DNA of 64,000 bases. Source: Actinocorallia populi (GTDB lineage Bacteria > Actinomycetota > Actinomycetes > Streptosporangiales > Streptosporangiaceae). The notes below the pieces were generated by a model that was not told where the DNA came from, ran no database searches, and saw nothing but the letters and a program-made list of their open reading frames with translations. The stretch lies in contig NZ_PVZV01000010.1 in assembly GCF_002995495.1 (NCBI RefSeq), positions 62,001-126,000 on the forward strand, written 5' to 3'. The translations under genes and the position numbers were made by a program. This document shows, in pieces, positions 41,155-50,607 of this stretch. Numbering within the stretch: position 1 is the stretch's first letter; every line of letters begins with the position of its first letter.

Positions 41155-42084
41155 ATGACCTCTCTCACCGCGGCCTCCGCGGGCAGGCTCCGGGCCGCTC
41201 GGCGGCCCGGAGCCGCCTCCTCCCGCCCGGGGTTCCTCTGGGCGCTGCCCGCCACCGTCTTCTTCGCCCTGTTCGCCCTCGTCCCGCTCGTCCTCGTCGC
41301 CGTCCTGTCCTTCACCGAGTGGAACGGCCTGGGCGATCCGGTCTTCGTCGGCATGGACAACTGGTCGGCGCTGCTGGACGACCCCGTCATGCTCAAGAGC
41401 GTGTGGCTGAGCCTGCTGCTCACCGCGCTCGGCGTCGCGTTCCAGACGCCGTTCAGCATCCTGCTGGGCGTGTGGGCCGCGGGGAAGCAGCGCAACCGCG
41501 CCGTGCTTTCGGCGATCTACTTCATCCCGCTGCTGCTGTCGGCCACCGCCATCTCGGTGTTGTGGCGGTCGCTGCTCGACCCGAACTTCGGCGTCCCCGC
41601 CGAGGCCGAGTGGCTGTTCGGTGACGGCAACCTCTTCGGCTCGCAGAGCGGGGCGCTCGCCGTCCTCGTCTTCGTCGGGGTCTGGCAGTTCACGCCGTTC
41701 CACACGCTGATCTACCAGGGGGCGGCGCGCGCCATCCCGCAGGTGCTCTACCAGGCGGCGGAGATCGACGGGGCGGGGCGGGTGCGCAGGTTCCTGCACA
41801 TCACCCTGCCGCAGCTGCGCAACGCCATCGTCACCTCGGTGATCCTCATGGTCGTCGGCGGGCTGACGACCTTCGACATCGTGCTCATCCTCACCCAGGG
41901 CGGGCCGGGCACCGACACCACGATCACCGCCTACTACATGTACGACAAGGCGTTCAAGGGCTTCCAGTTCGGCGCCGCCTCGGCCGTCTCGCTGGTGCTC
42001 GTCGTGACCGCCACGCTCATCTCCCTCCTGGTCGTACGGCTGTCCGGCTACGACCGGATGCGCGGAAGCACGGAGGGCCTGTGA
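41155..42084 (+). CDS. Sugar ABC transporter permease, MalF-like
   Basis: A 309-residue permease with about six membrane helices. The first is WALPATVFFALFALVPLVLV, and the coupling loop is YQAAEIDGAGRVRRFLHITLPQL, the EAA motif of MalF/UgpA-type proteins. It follows the binding-protein gene by 11 bases and overlaps the next permease gene at GTGATG. Confidence 0.93.
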   Translation: MTSLTAASAGRLRAARRPGAASSRPGFLWALPATVFFALFALVPLVLVAVLSFTEWNGLGDPVFVGMDNWSALLDDPVMLKSVWLSLLLTALGVAFQTPFSILLGVWAAGKQRNRAVLSAIYFIPLLLSATAISVLWRSLLDPNFGVPAEAEWLFGDGNLFGSQSGALAVLVFVGVWQFTPFHTLIYQGAARAIPQVLYQAAEIDGAGRVRRFLHITLPQLRNAIVTSVILMVVGGLTTFDIVLILTQGGPGTDTTITAYYMYDKAFKGFQFGAASAVSLVLVVTATLISLLVVRLSGYDRMRGSTEGL

Positions 42085-42902
42085 TGCGCGGACGCCCCAA
42101 CCTCCTCGCCGGATTCGGCTCGCTCGTCTGGCTCGCCATCGTCGGGCTGCCGCTGTACGTGATGCTCGCGGCGTCGCTGCAGAGCCGCACGGACTACGCG
42201 TCCGGCGGGCCGCTCAGCATCCCGGACCGGCTGACGCCGCAGAACTACCTCGACATGTTCAGCGGCGGGTTCGGCCGGTACTTCCTCAACACCGCCATCG
42301 TCACCGTCGCCGTCGTCGCCATCGTGCTGCTGGTCGTGCCGCCCCTGGCGTACGCGATCGTCCGCAGCCGGGGCCGCGCCACGACGGCGGTCTTCCGGAT
42401 CTTCCTGCTGGGGCTGGCCGTCCCTGCGCAGGCCGTCATCGTGCCGATGTTCTACGTCATCAGCGAGGTCGGCCTGTACGACGACCTCATCGGCGTGATC
42501 CTGCCGACGGCGGCGTTCTCGCTGCCGGTGTGCACGCTGGTCCTCACCGGCGTCATGCGGGAGATCCACGGCGAGCTGTACGAGGCGATGGCGATCGACG
42601 GCGCCTCGGCCGGGCGCATGTTCTTCCGGCTGGTGCTGCCGCTGTCCAAGGGCGGCCTGTCGACCATCACGGTCTTCTCCGCCCTCCAGGCGTGGAACGG
42701 GTTCCTGTTCCCGCTGGTCCTCACCCAGTCGGCCGAGAGCAAGCTGATCACCCTCGGCCTCTACGACTTCCGGACCCAGCACGGCGTCAACGTCCCCGGC
42801 CTGCTCGCCGCGGTCGTGCTGTCCATGCTGCCCATCCTCATCGTCTACCTGTTCGCCCGGCGGGCCCTCATCCAGGGCCTCATGGGCGTCGGGGGGAAGT
42901 AG
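42084..42902 (+). CDS. Sugar ABC transporter permease, MalG-like
   Basis: A 272-residue permease, partner of the MalF-like protein. The EAA loop reads YEAMAIDGASAGRMFFRLVLPL, and the end LFARRALIQGLMGVGGK is typical of MalG-type proteins. The ATG at 42084 is preferred over the GTG three bases earlier because GGAGGG is then six bases away. It ends eight bases before the beta-glucosidase gene. Confidence 0.93.
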   Translation: MRGRPNLLAGFGSLVWLAIVGLPLYVMLAASLQSRTDYASGGPLSIPDRLTPQNYLDMFSGGFGRYFLNTAIVTVAVVAIVLLVVPPLAYAIVRSRGRATTAVFRIFLLGLAVPAQAVIVPMFYVISEVGLYDDLIGVILPTAAFSLPVCTLVLTGVMREIHGELYEAMAIDGASAGRMFFRLVLPLSKGGLSTITVFSALQAWNGFLFPLVLTQSAESKLITLGLYDFRTQHGVNVPGLLAAVVLSMLPILIVYLFARRALIQGLMGVGGK

Positions 42903-42910
42903 ACCCACGT

Positions 42911-45262
42911 ATGGAAACCGAAGTGGCCGTCCCCGTCTGGCGGGACACCGCGCTGCCCCCGAGCGAGCGCGCCGCCGCGCTGCTCGCCGAGCTCACCCTC
43001 CCCGAGAAGGTCGCCCAGCTGTTCGGCGTCTGGGTCGGGGCGTCCGACGAGGGCGGCGAGGTGGCCCCCTACCAGCACGAGATGGAGGAGCCCCCCGACC
43101 TGGCGGAGCTGCTCCCGGACGGGCTCGGGCAGCTGACCCGCCCGTTCGGGACCGCGCCCGTCGACCCGGCGCTCGGCGCGCTGTCCCTGCTGCGCACCCA
43201 GCGCCGGATCACGGCGGCCGGCCGGTTCGGCGTCCCCGCCATGGCGCACGAGGAGTGCCTCGCCGGGTTCGCGGCCTGGCGGGCCACCGCCTACCCGGTG
43301 CCGCTGTCGTGGGGAGCCTCGTTCGACCCGGATCTGGTGCGGCGGATGGCCGGGCGGATCGGCCGCGACCTGCGCTCGGTCGGCGTCCACCAGGGGCTCG
43401 CCCCGGTCCTGGACGTCACCCGCGACGGGCGCTGGGGGCGGGTGGAGGAGACCGTCGGCGAGGACCCCTACCTCGTGGGGACCGTCGGCACCGCGTACGT
43501 GCGGGGACTGGAGGACGCCGGGGTCGTCGCCACGCTGAAGCACCTCGCGGGATATTCGGCGTCGCGGGCCGGCCGCAACCTCGCGCCCGTCGGCATGGGA
43601 GCGCGCGAGCTGGCGGACGTGATCCTGCCGCCGTTCGAGATGGCCGTCCGCGAGAGCGGCGTCCGATCGGTCATGCACTCCTACACCGACCTCGACGGGG
43701 TGCCGTCCGCGGCCGACGCGGAGCTGCTCACCGGGCTGCTGCGCGACACCTGGGGGTTCTCCGGCACCGTCGTCTCGGACTACTTCGGCATCGCGTTCCT
43801 CAGGACGCTGCACGGGATCGCCGGGAGCTGGGGCGAGGCGGCGGGTGCCGCGCTGGCGGCGGGCGTCGACGTCGAGCTGCCCACGGTGAAGACCTTCGGC
43901 GGGCCGCTGCTGGAGGAGGTGGCCGCCGGGCGCGTCCCGGAGGAGCTGATCGACCGGGCCGCGCTGCGCGTCCTCACCCAGAAGGCCGAGCTGGGGCTGC
44001 TGGACCCGGACTGGGATCCCGTTCCGCCGGTGCTCGCCGGAGCCGACCTGGACGATCCGGAATCGCTGCGTGGAACGGTCGAACTCGACGGCCCGGAGAA
44101 CCGGGCGCTCGCGCGGGAGCTCGCGGAGCGGGCCGTGGTGCTGCTGCGCAACGACGGTGTGCTGCCGCTCTCGAAGCCCCGGCGGATCGCCCTGATCGGG
44201 CCGAACGCCGACGAATCCACGGCCGTGCTGGGGTGCTACTCGTTCCCCCGGCATGTGGGGGTCCACCACCCGGAGATCCCGGTGGGCATCGGGCTGCCGA
44301 CCCTGCGGGAAGCGCTCGCCGCGGAGTTCCCGGGGAGCGAGCTGGTCCACTCCCCCGGCTGCTCCGTGGACGGGCCCGAGATGGAGGGTTTCGCCGACGC
44401 GCTCGCCACCGCCCGGGACGCCGACGTGGTGGTCCTGGCGCTCGGCGACCGGGCCGGGCTGTTCGGGCGCGGCACCAGCGGCGAAGGGTGCGACGCGGAG
44501 TCGCTCGTCCTTCCCGGGGTGCAGCAGGAACTGCTGGACGCCCTGCTGGACACCGGGACGCCTGTCGTGGTCGTCCTGCTGGCGGGGCGGCCCTACACGC
44601 TCGGCCGGGCGGTCGGCGAGTCGGCGGCGATCGTCCAGTCGTTCTTCCCCGGCGAGGAGGGCACCGGGGCGATCGCGGGAGTGCTGAGCGGGCGCGTCAA
44701 CCCGTCCGGGCGACTGCCGGTGAGCGTGCCGCGGCGGCCGAACGTCCAGCCGTCGACGTACCTGGCGGCGCGGCTCGGGCATGCCACCGACGTGTCGAAC
44801 ACGGACCCGACGCCCGCTTTCGGATTCGGGCACGGGCTGTCCTACACGAACTTCGAATGGTCGGACCTGGCCGTCGTCCAGGGCGAGACCGGCACGGACG
44901 GGGAGTTCCGGCTGGAGTTCACCGTCCGCAACACCGGCGGCCGGGACGGGGCCGAGGTCGTCCAGCTCTACCTGCACGACCCCGTGGCGTCGGTGGTGCA
45001 GCCGGTGCAGCGGCTGATCGGCTACCACCGGCTGCCGCTCGCGGCGGGCCAGGCCCGTCGCGTCGCCGTCACGGTGCCCGCCGACCTGGCGTCCTTCACC
45101 GGCCGCGACGGCACGCGCCGGGTCGAGCCGGGCGAGCTGGAGCTGCGGTTGAGCGCCTCCTGCACCGACCCGCGACTGACCGCCGCGGTGACGCTCACCG
45201 GCCCCGTGCGGCGGCTCGACCACACCCGCCGCCTGCACCCGGTGTTCACGCCCGCCGGGTGA
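42911..45262 (+). CDS. Glycoside hydrolase family 3 beta-glucosidase
   Basis: A 783-residue GH3 enzyme. The (beta/alpha)8 domain has LDVTRDGRWGRVEETVGEDP, the substrate-binding KH (LKHLAGY, Lys210-His211) and the nucleophile Asp290 in TVVSDYFGI. The alpha/beta sandwich domain and a C-terminal fibronectin-III-like domain (VRNTGGRDGAEVVQLYLHDP) follow. No signal peptide is seen, so it acts in the cytoplasm on imported disaccharides or xylosides, releasing the terminal sugar. Beta-glucosidase, beta-xylosidase or related specificity cannot be separated from sequence alone. Confidence 0.93.
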   Translation: METEVAVPVWRDTALPPSERAAALLAELTLPEKVAQLFGVWVGASDEGGEVAPYQHEMEEPPDLAELLPDGLGQLTRPFGTAPVDPALGALSLLRTQRRITAAGRFGVPAMAHEECLAGFAAWRATAYPVPLSWGASFDPDLVRRMAGRIGRDLRSVGVHQGLAPVLDVTRDGRWGRVEETVGEDPYLVGTVGTAYVRGLEDAGVVATLKHLAGYSASRAGRNLAPVGMGARELADVILPPFEMAVRESGVRSVMHSYTDLDGVPSAADAELLTGLLRDTWGFSGTVVSDYFGIAFLRTLHGIAGSWGEAAGAALAAGVDVELPTVKTFGGPLLEEVAAGRVPEELIDRAALRVLTQKAELGLLDPDWDPVPPVLAGADLDDPESLRGTVELDGPENRALARELAERAVVLLRNDGVLPLSKPRRIALIGPNADESTAVLGCYSFPRHVGVHHPEIPVGIGLPTLREALAAEFPGSELVHSPGCSVDGPEMEGFADALATARDADVVVLALGDRAGLFGRGTSGEGCDAESLVLPGVQQELLDALLDTGTPVVVVLLAGRPYTLGRAVGESAAIVQSFFPGEEGTGAIAGVLSGRVNPSGRLPVSVPRRPNVQPSTYLAARLGHATDVSNTDPTPAFGFGHGLSYTNFEWSDLAVVQGETGTDGEFRLEFTVRNTGGRDGAEVVQLYLHDPVASVVQPVQRLIGYHRLPLAAGQARRVAVTVPADLASFTGRDGTRRVEPGELELRLSASCTDPRLTAAVTLTGPVRRLDHTRRLHPVFTPAG

Positions 45263-45299
45263 AACGCGACCGCGGCGGGCGCGGCCTCCTTGCGAACCG

Positions 45300-45336
45300 C
45301 CTGTGCCCCAGCCCGTTCTCCGGGCCGGGGCACAGG
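45300..45336. terminator. Bidirectional terminator
   Basis: CCTGTGCCCC-AGCCCG pairs with CGGGC-C-GGGGCACAGG with one mismatch around a short loop. It lies between the beta-glucosidase stop and the convergent DoxX gene. Confidence 0.82.
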
Positions 45337-45349
45337 TCCTCCGGTGAGG

Positions 45350-45862
45350 TCAGGCGTTCTCCTTCGCCTCGCGCTTCGGCCGCCAGAAGACGGCCAGGAG
45401 GAGAAGGCCGCCCACGCCGCCGAGCAGGGCGACGCCGAGGCCGGGCAGGCCGTCCAGGGTGATGCCCGCCGGGTGGTCGGCCGACCAGCGGCCGGGACCG
45501 AGGGCGGCGAGGGCGCACGCGGCCAGGATGATCATGAGGACGTACTCGTAGCCCTCGCCGGGGCGGAAGATGAAGAAGCCGTTCTTCAGGTGGTTGGCGA
45601 CGAGCGCCACCACCATGGTCCCCACGACGGCCGCCGCGGCCAGGGCATTGAGCAGGCCGGCCAGGAGCAGGACGCCCGCGCCCAGTTCGGTGAGCGTGGC
45701 CAGCAGGGCGTGGAGGCGGCCGGGCCGGATGCCGATGGACTCGAACCAGCGGGCGGTGCCGGGAAGCTTTCCGCCGCCGAAGGCGTGGTTCCAGCCGTGG
45801 GCGATCATCGTGATGCCCAGGGAGAACCGCAGCACGGCGGCCGCGATGTCGATCTCGATCAT
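45350..45862 (-). CDS. DoxX family membrane protein
   Basis: A 170-residue membrane protein with about four helices, paralogous to that at 8820-9329 (GITMIAHGWNHAFGGG, GTARWFESIG and the repeated NGFFIF). It is the last gene of the long minus operon and follows the ferredoxin reductase by seven bases. The family's role is poorly defined; proximity to a reductase and P450s suggests electron flow or quinone handling. Confidence 0.85.
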   Translation of the reverse strand: MIEIDIAAAVLRFSLGITMIAHGWNHAFGGGKLPGTARWFESIGIRPGRLHALLATLTELGAGVLLLAGLLNALAAAAVVGTMVVALVANHLKNGFFIFRPGEGYEYVLMIILAACALAALGPGRWSADHPAGITLDGLPGLGVALLGGVGGLLLLAVFWRPKREAKENA

Positions 45863-45869
45863 CGATCTC

Positions 45870-47072
45870 TCACTTTCCGGCCTGTGCGAGCACCGAAGCG
45901 CGGTCCGCGCCGGAGGCGACCAGCGCGCGATAGCGGACGAACAGGGCGGGCGCGCCGAAGGAGGCGACGCCGGTCAGCGCGCCGCCGGTGAAGTAGCCGA
46001 CGACCGTGCCCTTCACCGGGCCGCCGTCGAGCCCTTCGCCGTGCAGGGTGAGCACCTCGTCAGCCTCTCCCGTCCGGCCGACCGTCTGCACCTTCATGCC
46101 GAACTGGTCGGACCACACGTAGGCGGGCGGGGCGGCGGGCGTGTCCGCGCCGACGATGTCGCGGGCGACGGTCGCCGCCTGCTCGATCACGGCGGTCCAG
46201 TGCTCGTCGCGGCGGTGGGCTCCGCGGGACGCGTCCCACCAGGCCGCCGCGTCGCCCACGGCCCAGACCCGTTCGGCGCCCACGGCCCTGCCCCGCGCGT
46301 CGCAGGCGAGGCCGTCACCGGTGTTCAGCCCGGCGTCCTCCAGCCAGGTCAGGTCGGGGGTGGCTCCGACGCTCACCAGGACGGCGTCGGCCGTGCGCCG
46401 GGACCCGTCGGACAGCTCCACCGTGCGCGCGTCGGCGAACCGCGACAGCGCGGCACCGCAGACCAGCTCCACGCCCGCCTCGGTGAACAGGCGTGCCGCG
46501 AGGGCTCCCGCCTTCGCGCCGAGCGCGCGTTCGCACGGCACCGCGCCCGCTTCCAGGGCGGTCACCGCGACACCGCGTTCGGCGGCGGCGCAGGCGACCT
46601 CGGCGCCGATGAACCCGGCTCCGACGACGAGGAGCGAACGCGCCGAGTCGAGCACGCCGCGCAGCGCGAGCGCGTCGTCGAGGGTCCGCAGCGTGTACAC
46701 GCCGTCGGGCTGGCCGGGCAGTTTCCGCGCGACGACGCCGGTCGCGATGACCACGGCGTCCCCGCTGACGGAGCCGCCGCCGGCCAGCTCGACGGTCGTG
46801 CCGCGCAGCGCGACGGCCCGCGCGCCCAGCCGCACCGCGACGTCCAGTTCGGCCAGTGCCGGGCCGTCGCGCAACACGGCGCGCTCGGGCTCCCACTGGC
46901 CCTTGAGGATCTGCTTGGACAGGGGCGGCCGGTCGTAGGGCGGGTGCGGCTCGGCTCCGACCAGCGTGATCCGCCCGGAGTACCCCTCCGCGCGCAGCCG
47001 CTCGATCGTCCTGACACCGCCCAGGCCCGCCCCGACGACGACCACGTGTCCGGGCTCGAACTTCTCCGTCAT
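45870..47072 (-). CDS. NAD(P)H-dependent ferredoxin reductase (FAD)
   Basis: A 400-residue reductase of the putidaredoxin-reductase type. The first FAD loop is VVVGAGLGGVRTIERL, with PPYDRPPLSKQIL following. The NAD(P)H loop is LLVVGAGFIGAEVACAA, and the second FAD contact is VWAVGDAAAW. It moves electrons from NAD(P)H to the [3Fe-4S] and 7Fe ferredoxins that serve the P450s. It is the only ferredoxin reductase in the window, so it could serve both P450 cassettes. The ATG at 47072 lies two bases after the stop of the 100-residue gene. Confidence 0.93.
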   Translation of the reverse strand: MTEKFEPGHVVVVGAGLGGVRTIERLRAEGYSGRITLVGAEPHPPYDRPPLSKQILKGQWEPERAVLRDGPALAELDVAVRLGARAVALRGTTVELAGGGSVSGDAVVIATGVVARKLPGQPDGVYTLRTLDDALALRGVLDSARSLLVVGAGFIGAEVACAAAERGVAVTALEAGAVPCERALGAKAGALAARLFTEAGVELVCGAALSRFADARTVELSDGSRRTADAVLVSVGATPDLTWLEDAGLNTGDGLACDARGRAVGAERVWAVGDAAAWWDASRGAHRRDEHWTAVIEQAATVARDIVGADTPAAPPAYVWSDQFGMKVQTVGRTGEADEVLTLHGEGLDGGPVKGTVVGYFTGGALTGVASFGAPALFVRYRALVASGADRASVLAQAGK

Positions 47073-47074
47073 CG

Positions 47075-47377
47075 TCAGTCCGAGGCCGGTAGCGGCTTGG
47101 CGGACTTCTGCTCGACATCGGTGCCGTCGACGGCGACGGCGTACTCGCCGCCCTGCACGCACAGCAGCTCCACGTCGACGCCTTCGACGGTGTAGCGCTT
47201 GCCCAGCAGGACGCCCGCGCCCGCCTCGGTCTGCGCCGGGACCTTCTCGGCCACCTGCTCCTCGGCCATCTCGAGGCCGCCGCAGGTGACGGCGAGGTCG
47301 TCTTGGGGGGCGCGGACGACGACCAGCGCGGTCGCGTCCACGGTGCTCCGGAGGGTTTGTCCCGCGCGCAGCTTCAT
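47075..47377 (-). CDS. Conserved small protein of unknown function (100 aa)
   Basis: A 100-residue soluble protein, mostly beta by appearance, starting MKLRAGQTLRSTVDATALVVVRAP. Two cysteines (C32 in LAVTCGGLEM and C73 in VELLCVQGG) and GVLLGKRYTVEGVDVELLC are the notable features. I do not recognise a family. It lies between the aldehyde dehydrogenase and the ferredoxin reductase with AAGGAG before its ATG, so it is a real part of the P450 operon. A redox accessory role is possible. Confidence 0.75.
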   Translation of the reverse strand: MKLRAGQTLRSTVDATALVVVRAPQDDLAVTCGGLEMAEEQVAEKVPAQTEAGAGVLLGKRYTVEGVDVELLCVQGGEYAVAVDGTDVEQKSAKPLPASD

Positions 47378-47405
47378 CAGGTGCTCCTTACTCGTTACAG
47401 GGGGT

Positions 47406-48887
47406 TCAGCGGGTGACGGTGCCGACGAGCTTCACGTCGAGGTACTCGTCGATGCCCTGGGCGCCGCCCTCGCGGCCGAGGCCGCTGTCGCCCACGCCGC
47501 CGAACGGGGCGGCGGCTCCGGTCGGGTCGATGTCGTTGACACCGACGATGCCGAACCGCAGCGCCTCCGAGACGCGCTGGGCCCGGCCGAGGTCGTTGGT
47601 GTAGACGTAGGAGGCCAGTCCGTAGCCGGTGTCGTTGGCGCGCCGGATCGCCTCGTCCTCGTCGTCGAAGGCGATGACCGCCGCCACCGGGCCGAAGGTC
47701 TCCTCCCGGTAGATCCGCATCGACTCGTCCACGTCGGCGAGAACGGTGGGCGCGTAGAAGCGCCCGGAGTCCAGGCCGTCCCCGGTGAGGCGGCGGCCTC
47801 CGGCGAGCAGCCGCGCGCCCTTGGCGACGGCGTCCTCGACCTGCGCGGACACCTTGGCGACCGCGGCGTCGTCCACGAGCGGGCCGACCGCCACGCCGGG
47901 GCGGTCCCCCGGTCCGGCGACGAGCCTGCCGACCCGCGCGACGAGCTCGGCCGTGAACGGCTCGAGAACGGAGCGGTGGACGAAGATGCGGTTCGGGCTG
48001 ATGCAGGCCTGCCCGGTGTTGAGGAACTTCACCAGCGCGGCGCCCTTGGCGGCGTGCACCGGGTCGGCGTCGGGGAACACCAGCATCGGCGCGTGCCCGC
48101 CGAGCTCCATCGACACCCGCTTCATCGTCGCCGCGGCGCGCGCGGCCAGCAGCTTGCCGACCTCAGTGGAGCCGGTGAACGTCAGCTTGCGCACCTCGGG
48201 CGCGTCGAGCAGCCGGTCGCCGACCGCTTCGGGAGTGCCGGTGGTCACCAGGTTGACGGCTCCGGCGGGCAGCCCGGCCTCGGCGAGGATCTCGAACACC
48301 GCGACGGCGCACAGCGGCGTCTGCTCCGCGGGCTTCAGCACGACGGTGCAGCCGGCGGCCAGCGCGGGGCCGACCTTCCGCGTGATCATCGAGACCGGGT
48401 AGTTCCACGGGGTGATCGCGGCGACCACCCCGACGGGCTGGCGCAGCACGGTGAGGCGCTGGTCGGCTCTGGCGGACGGGATCGAGCTCCCGTAGACGCG
48501 CTTGGCCTCCTCGGCGAACCATGACAGGAAACCGAGGGCGTAGCGGACCTCGTTGCGGGCCGCCTTCAGCGGCTTGCCCTGCTCCAGGGTCATCAGCGCC
48601 GCCAGTTCCTCGGCGCGCTCGGACATCAGCGCGTGGGCCTTCCACAGCACCTCGGCGCGCCGGTAGGCGGTCTCCCGGCTCCAGGAGGCGAAGGCCCCTG
48701 CCGCCGCGGCGATCGCGCGGTCGGTCTCGGCCGCCCCCGCGTCCGCGGCGGTGCCGATCACCCGGCCGGTGGCGGGGTCGGTGACCTCGAAGACCCGCCC
48801 GTCGTCGGCCGCCAGCCACTTCCCGTCGATGAACAGGGTCTCTCCGGTCCGCACGCGCCCTCCGATCGACATTTCTACATCCGTCAT
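47406..48887 (-). CDS. Aldehyde dehydrogenase (succinate-semialdehyde type)
   Basis: A 493-residue dehydrogenase with MELGGHAP (general-base Glu) and NTGQACISPNR (nucleophilic Cys). ITPWNYPVSMITRKVGPALAAG and PFGGVGDSGLGREGG are closest to the succinate-semialdehyde/NAD(P) branch. It differs from the two aldehyde dehydrogenases that pair with CoA-transferases (1322 and 53509), which share AGQGC. It follows the DUF35-aldolase gene by 46 bases and may oxidise the small aldehyde that an aldol cleavage releases. Confidence 0.92.
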   Translation of the reverse strand: MTDVEMSIGGRVRTGETLFIDGKWLAADDGRVFEVTDPATGRVIGTAADAGAAETDRAIAAAAGAFASWSRETAYRRAEVLWKAHALMSERAEELAALMTLEQGKPLKAARNEVRYALGFLSWFAEEAKRVYGSSIPSARADQRLTVLRQPVGVVAAITPWNYPVSMITRKVGPALAAGCTVVLKPAEQTPLCAVAVFEILAEAGLPAGAVNLVTTGTPEAVGDRLLDAPEVRKLTFTGSTEVGKLLAARAAATMKRVSMELGGHAPMLVFPDADPVHAAKGAALVKFLNTGQACISPNRIFVHRSVLEPFTAELVARVGRLVAGPGDRPGVAVGPLVDDAAVAKVSAQVEDAVAKGARLLAGGRRLTGDGLDSGRFYAPTVLADVDESMRIYREETFGPVAAVIAFDDEDEAIRRANDTGYGLASYVYTNDLGRAQRVSEALRFGIVGVNDIDPTGAAAPFGGVGDSGLGREGGAQGIDEYLDVKLVGTVTR

Positions 48888-48933
48888 AGCGTCAATGATC
48901 CCTGAGAGTTCCGGACGAGGGAATCCCGGCCGC

Positions 48934-50607
48934 TCACGAGTCCGTCCTCAGCAGCATCACTCCGCTCGGCGTGAGGCCGCCGCTGCTCACCGCGGCCACC
49001 CGCGCGCCCGCCACCTGCCGCTCCCCCGCGTCGCCGCGCAGCTGCTCGATCGCCTCGTACAGGAGGCCCATGCCGTGGGTGCGGCCGTGGGAGAGCTGCC
49101 CGCCGTGGGTGTTCAGCGGCAGGACGCCGTCGCGGGCGATGTTCTTTCCGCCGTCCAGGAAGTCCTTGGCCTCACCGATGCCGCAGAAGCCCAGGGCCTC
49201 GATCCACGACAGGCAGTTGAAGGTGAAACCGTCGTACAGTTCGGCCACGTCCACGTCGGCGGGACGCAGGTCCGTCCGGGTCCACAGGTGCGCCGCCGAG
49301 CCCAGGACCTGGGGCTCGTGCGTCGAGGTGCTCTGGTCCCACTCCAGCCGCTCGATGATCTGGGTGCCGACCGCCTCGACCCGGACCGGGCGCACCCGCA
49401 GGTCGCCGGCCGTGTCCGCGGCGGAGACCACGACCGCGATGGAGCCGTCGCAGGGCACGTCGCAGTCGTAGAGGCCGAACGGCGTGGTGATCGGGCGGGC
49501 GCCCAGGTAGTCGTCCATCGTCATCGGGTCGCGGTAGATCGCGGACGGGTTCAGCGCCGCGTTCGCCCGCTGGTTCAGCGCGATCCAGCCGAGCGTCTCG
49601 CGGGTGGTGCCGTAACGGCGGAAGTGGCGCTGCGCCGACTGGGCCAGGGTGTGCGCGGCGGAGGTCGCCCCGAAGGGCGCGCCCCAGCCCATGCCCCCGG
49701 TGACGACGCGCCCGCCGCCCGACTTGAGGGCTCCCTGCTGCCGCAGGGTGTCGAAGGTCGACTGCCACACGGTCCGGAAGCACAGCACGTGCCGGGCCAG
49801 GCCCGCGGAGACCGCCTGCATCGCGGCGATCACCGAGCCTCCGGGCCCGAACGTCTCGCCTCCGCCGTTGTACCAGGTCGGGCGGATGCGCAGCGCGGCC
49901 TCCAGCGCCGTGACGCCGCCCTCCCCCATGCCGTGTTCGAGACCGCCCCCCGGGTAGGTGGACAGTCCGTCGATGTCGTCCAGCTCCAGGCCCGCGTCGG
50001 CCACCGCGGCCCGGCACGCCTCGACGGCCAGGGCGAGGGGGTCCGCCATGAGCCGCCGCCCGATCGCCGACCGCCCGATGCCGGACAGGACGGCGTCGTC
50101 CTCGAACCTCCGGCCGACCCGGACCGGCGGACGCACCAGGTCGCGCACCCGCTCGGCGGGCACCTCGTCCTCCGGCAGCGGGTCCGGCCGTTCGGGCTGC
50201 TCGCCCGCCGGGCGGAACAGCGGCAGCCAGACGTCCTCGACCTGCTCGAAGACCACCTCCATCCGCATGCCGAGGTCGAGGTCCTCCTCGGCGCAGTCCA
50301 CCAGGCGCGTGGTGAGTTTGACCCGGGGATCCTCTTCGACCGCGACCTGGGCGACGATCACCGGCGAGGGGACCCCCGGGAGCTGGAACCGGTGGCTGAC
50401 GGTGAACCCGAAGAGGATCCCGCGGCCCGAGACCTCCCGGATACCCGTCTCGGAGCCCCGGCAGGACGGGCACACCGGCTTCGGCGGGTGGATGAGGGCC
50501 GAGCACTCCCGGCACTCCTGCAGGCGGAGCCGGCCGTCGGCTCCGGAGCGCCAGTAGAACTCGGTCCAGGGGGTGACGAAGGGGAGCGGCCGTCCCTGCG
50601 CGCTCAT
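48934..50607 (-). CDS. DUF35 (OB-fold)-thiolase-like aldolase fusion
   Basis: A 557-residue fusion matching that at 6284-7951 throughout. The zinc ribbon uses Cys32, Cys35, Cys46 and Cys49, then an OB-fold. From about residue 165 it has the thiolase-fold domain with GGGETFGPGGSVIAAM, RDPMTMDDYLGARPITT, YDGFTFNCLSW and NTHGGQLSHGRTHGMGL. As with its paralogue I infer retro-aldol cleavage of a CoA-bound beta-hydroxy acid. The ATG overlaps the 7Fe ferredoxin stop (ATGA), which ties it to the electron-transfer genes. Confidence 0.88.
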   Translation of the reverse strand: MSAQGRPLPFVTPWTEFYWRSGADGRLRLQECRECSALIHPPKPVCPSCRGSETGIREVSGRGILFGFTVSHRFQLPGVPSPVIVAQVAVEEDPRVKLTTRLVDCAEEDLDLGMRMEVVFEQVEDVWLPLFRPAGEQPERPDPLPEDEVPAERVRDLVRPPVRVGRRFEDDAVLSGIGRSAIGRRLMADPLALAVEACRAAVADAGLELDDIDGLSTYPGGGLEHGMGEGGVTALEAALRIRPTWYNGGGETFGPGGSVIAAMQAVSAGLARHVLCFRTVWQSTFDTLRQQGALKSGGGRVVTGGMGWGAPFGATSAAHTLAQSAQRHFRRYGTTRETLGWIALNQRANAALNPSAIYRDPMTMDDYLGARPITTPFGLYDCDVPCDGSIAVVVSAADTAGDLRVRPVRVEAVGTQIIERLEWDQSTSTHEPQVLGSAAHLWTRTDLRPADVDVAELYDGFTFNCLSWIEALGFCGIGEAKDFLDGGKNIARDGVLPLNTHGGQLSHGRTHGMGLLYEAIEQLRGDAGERQVAGARVAAVSSGGLTPSGVMLLRTDS

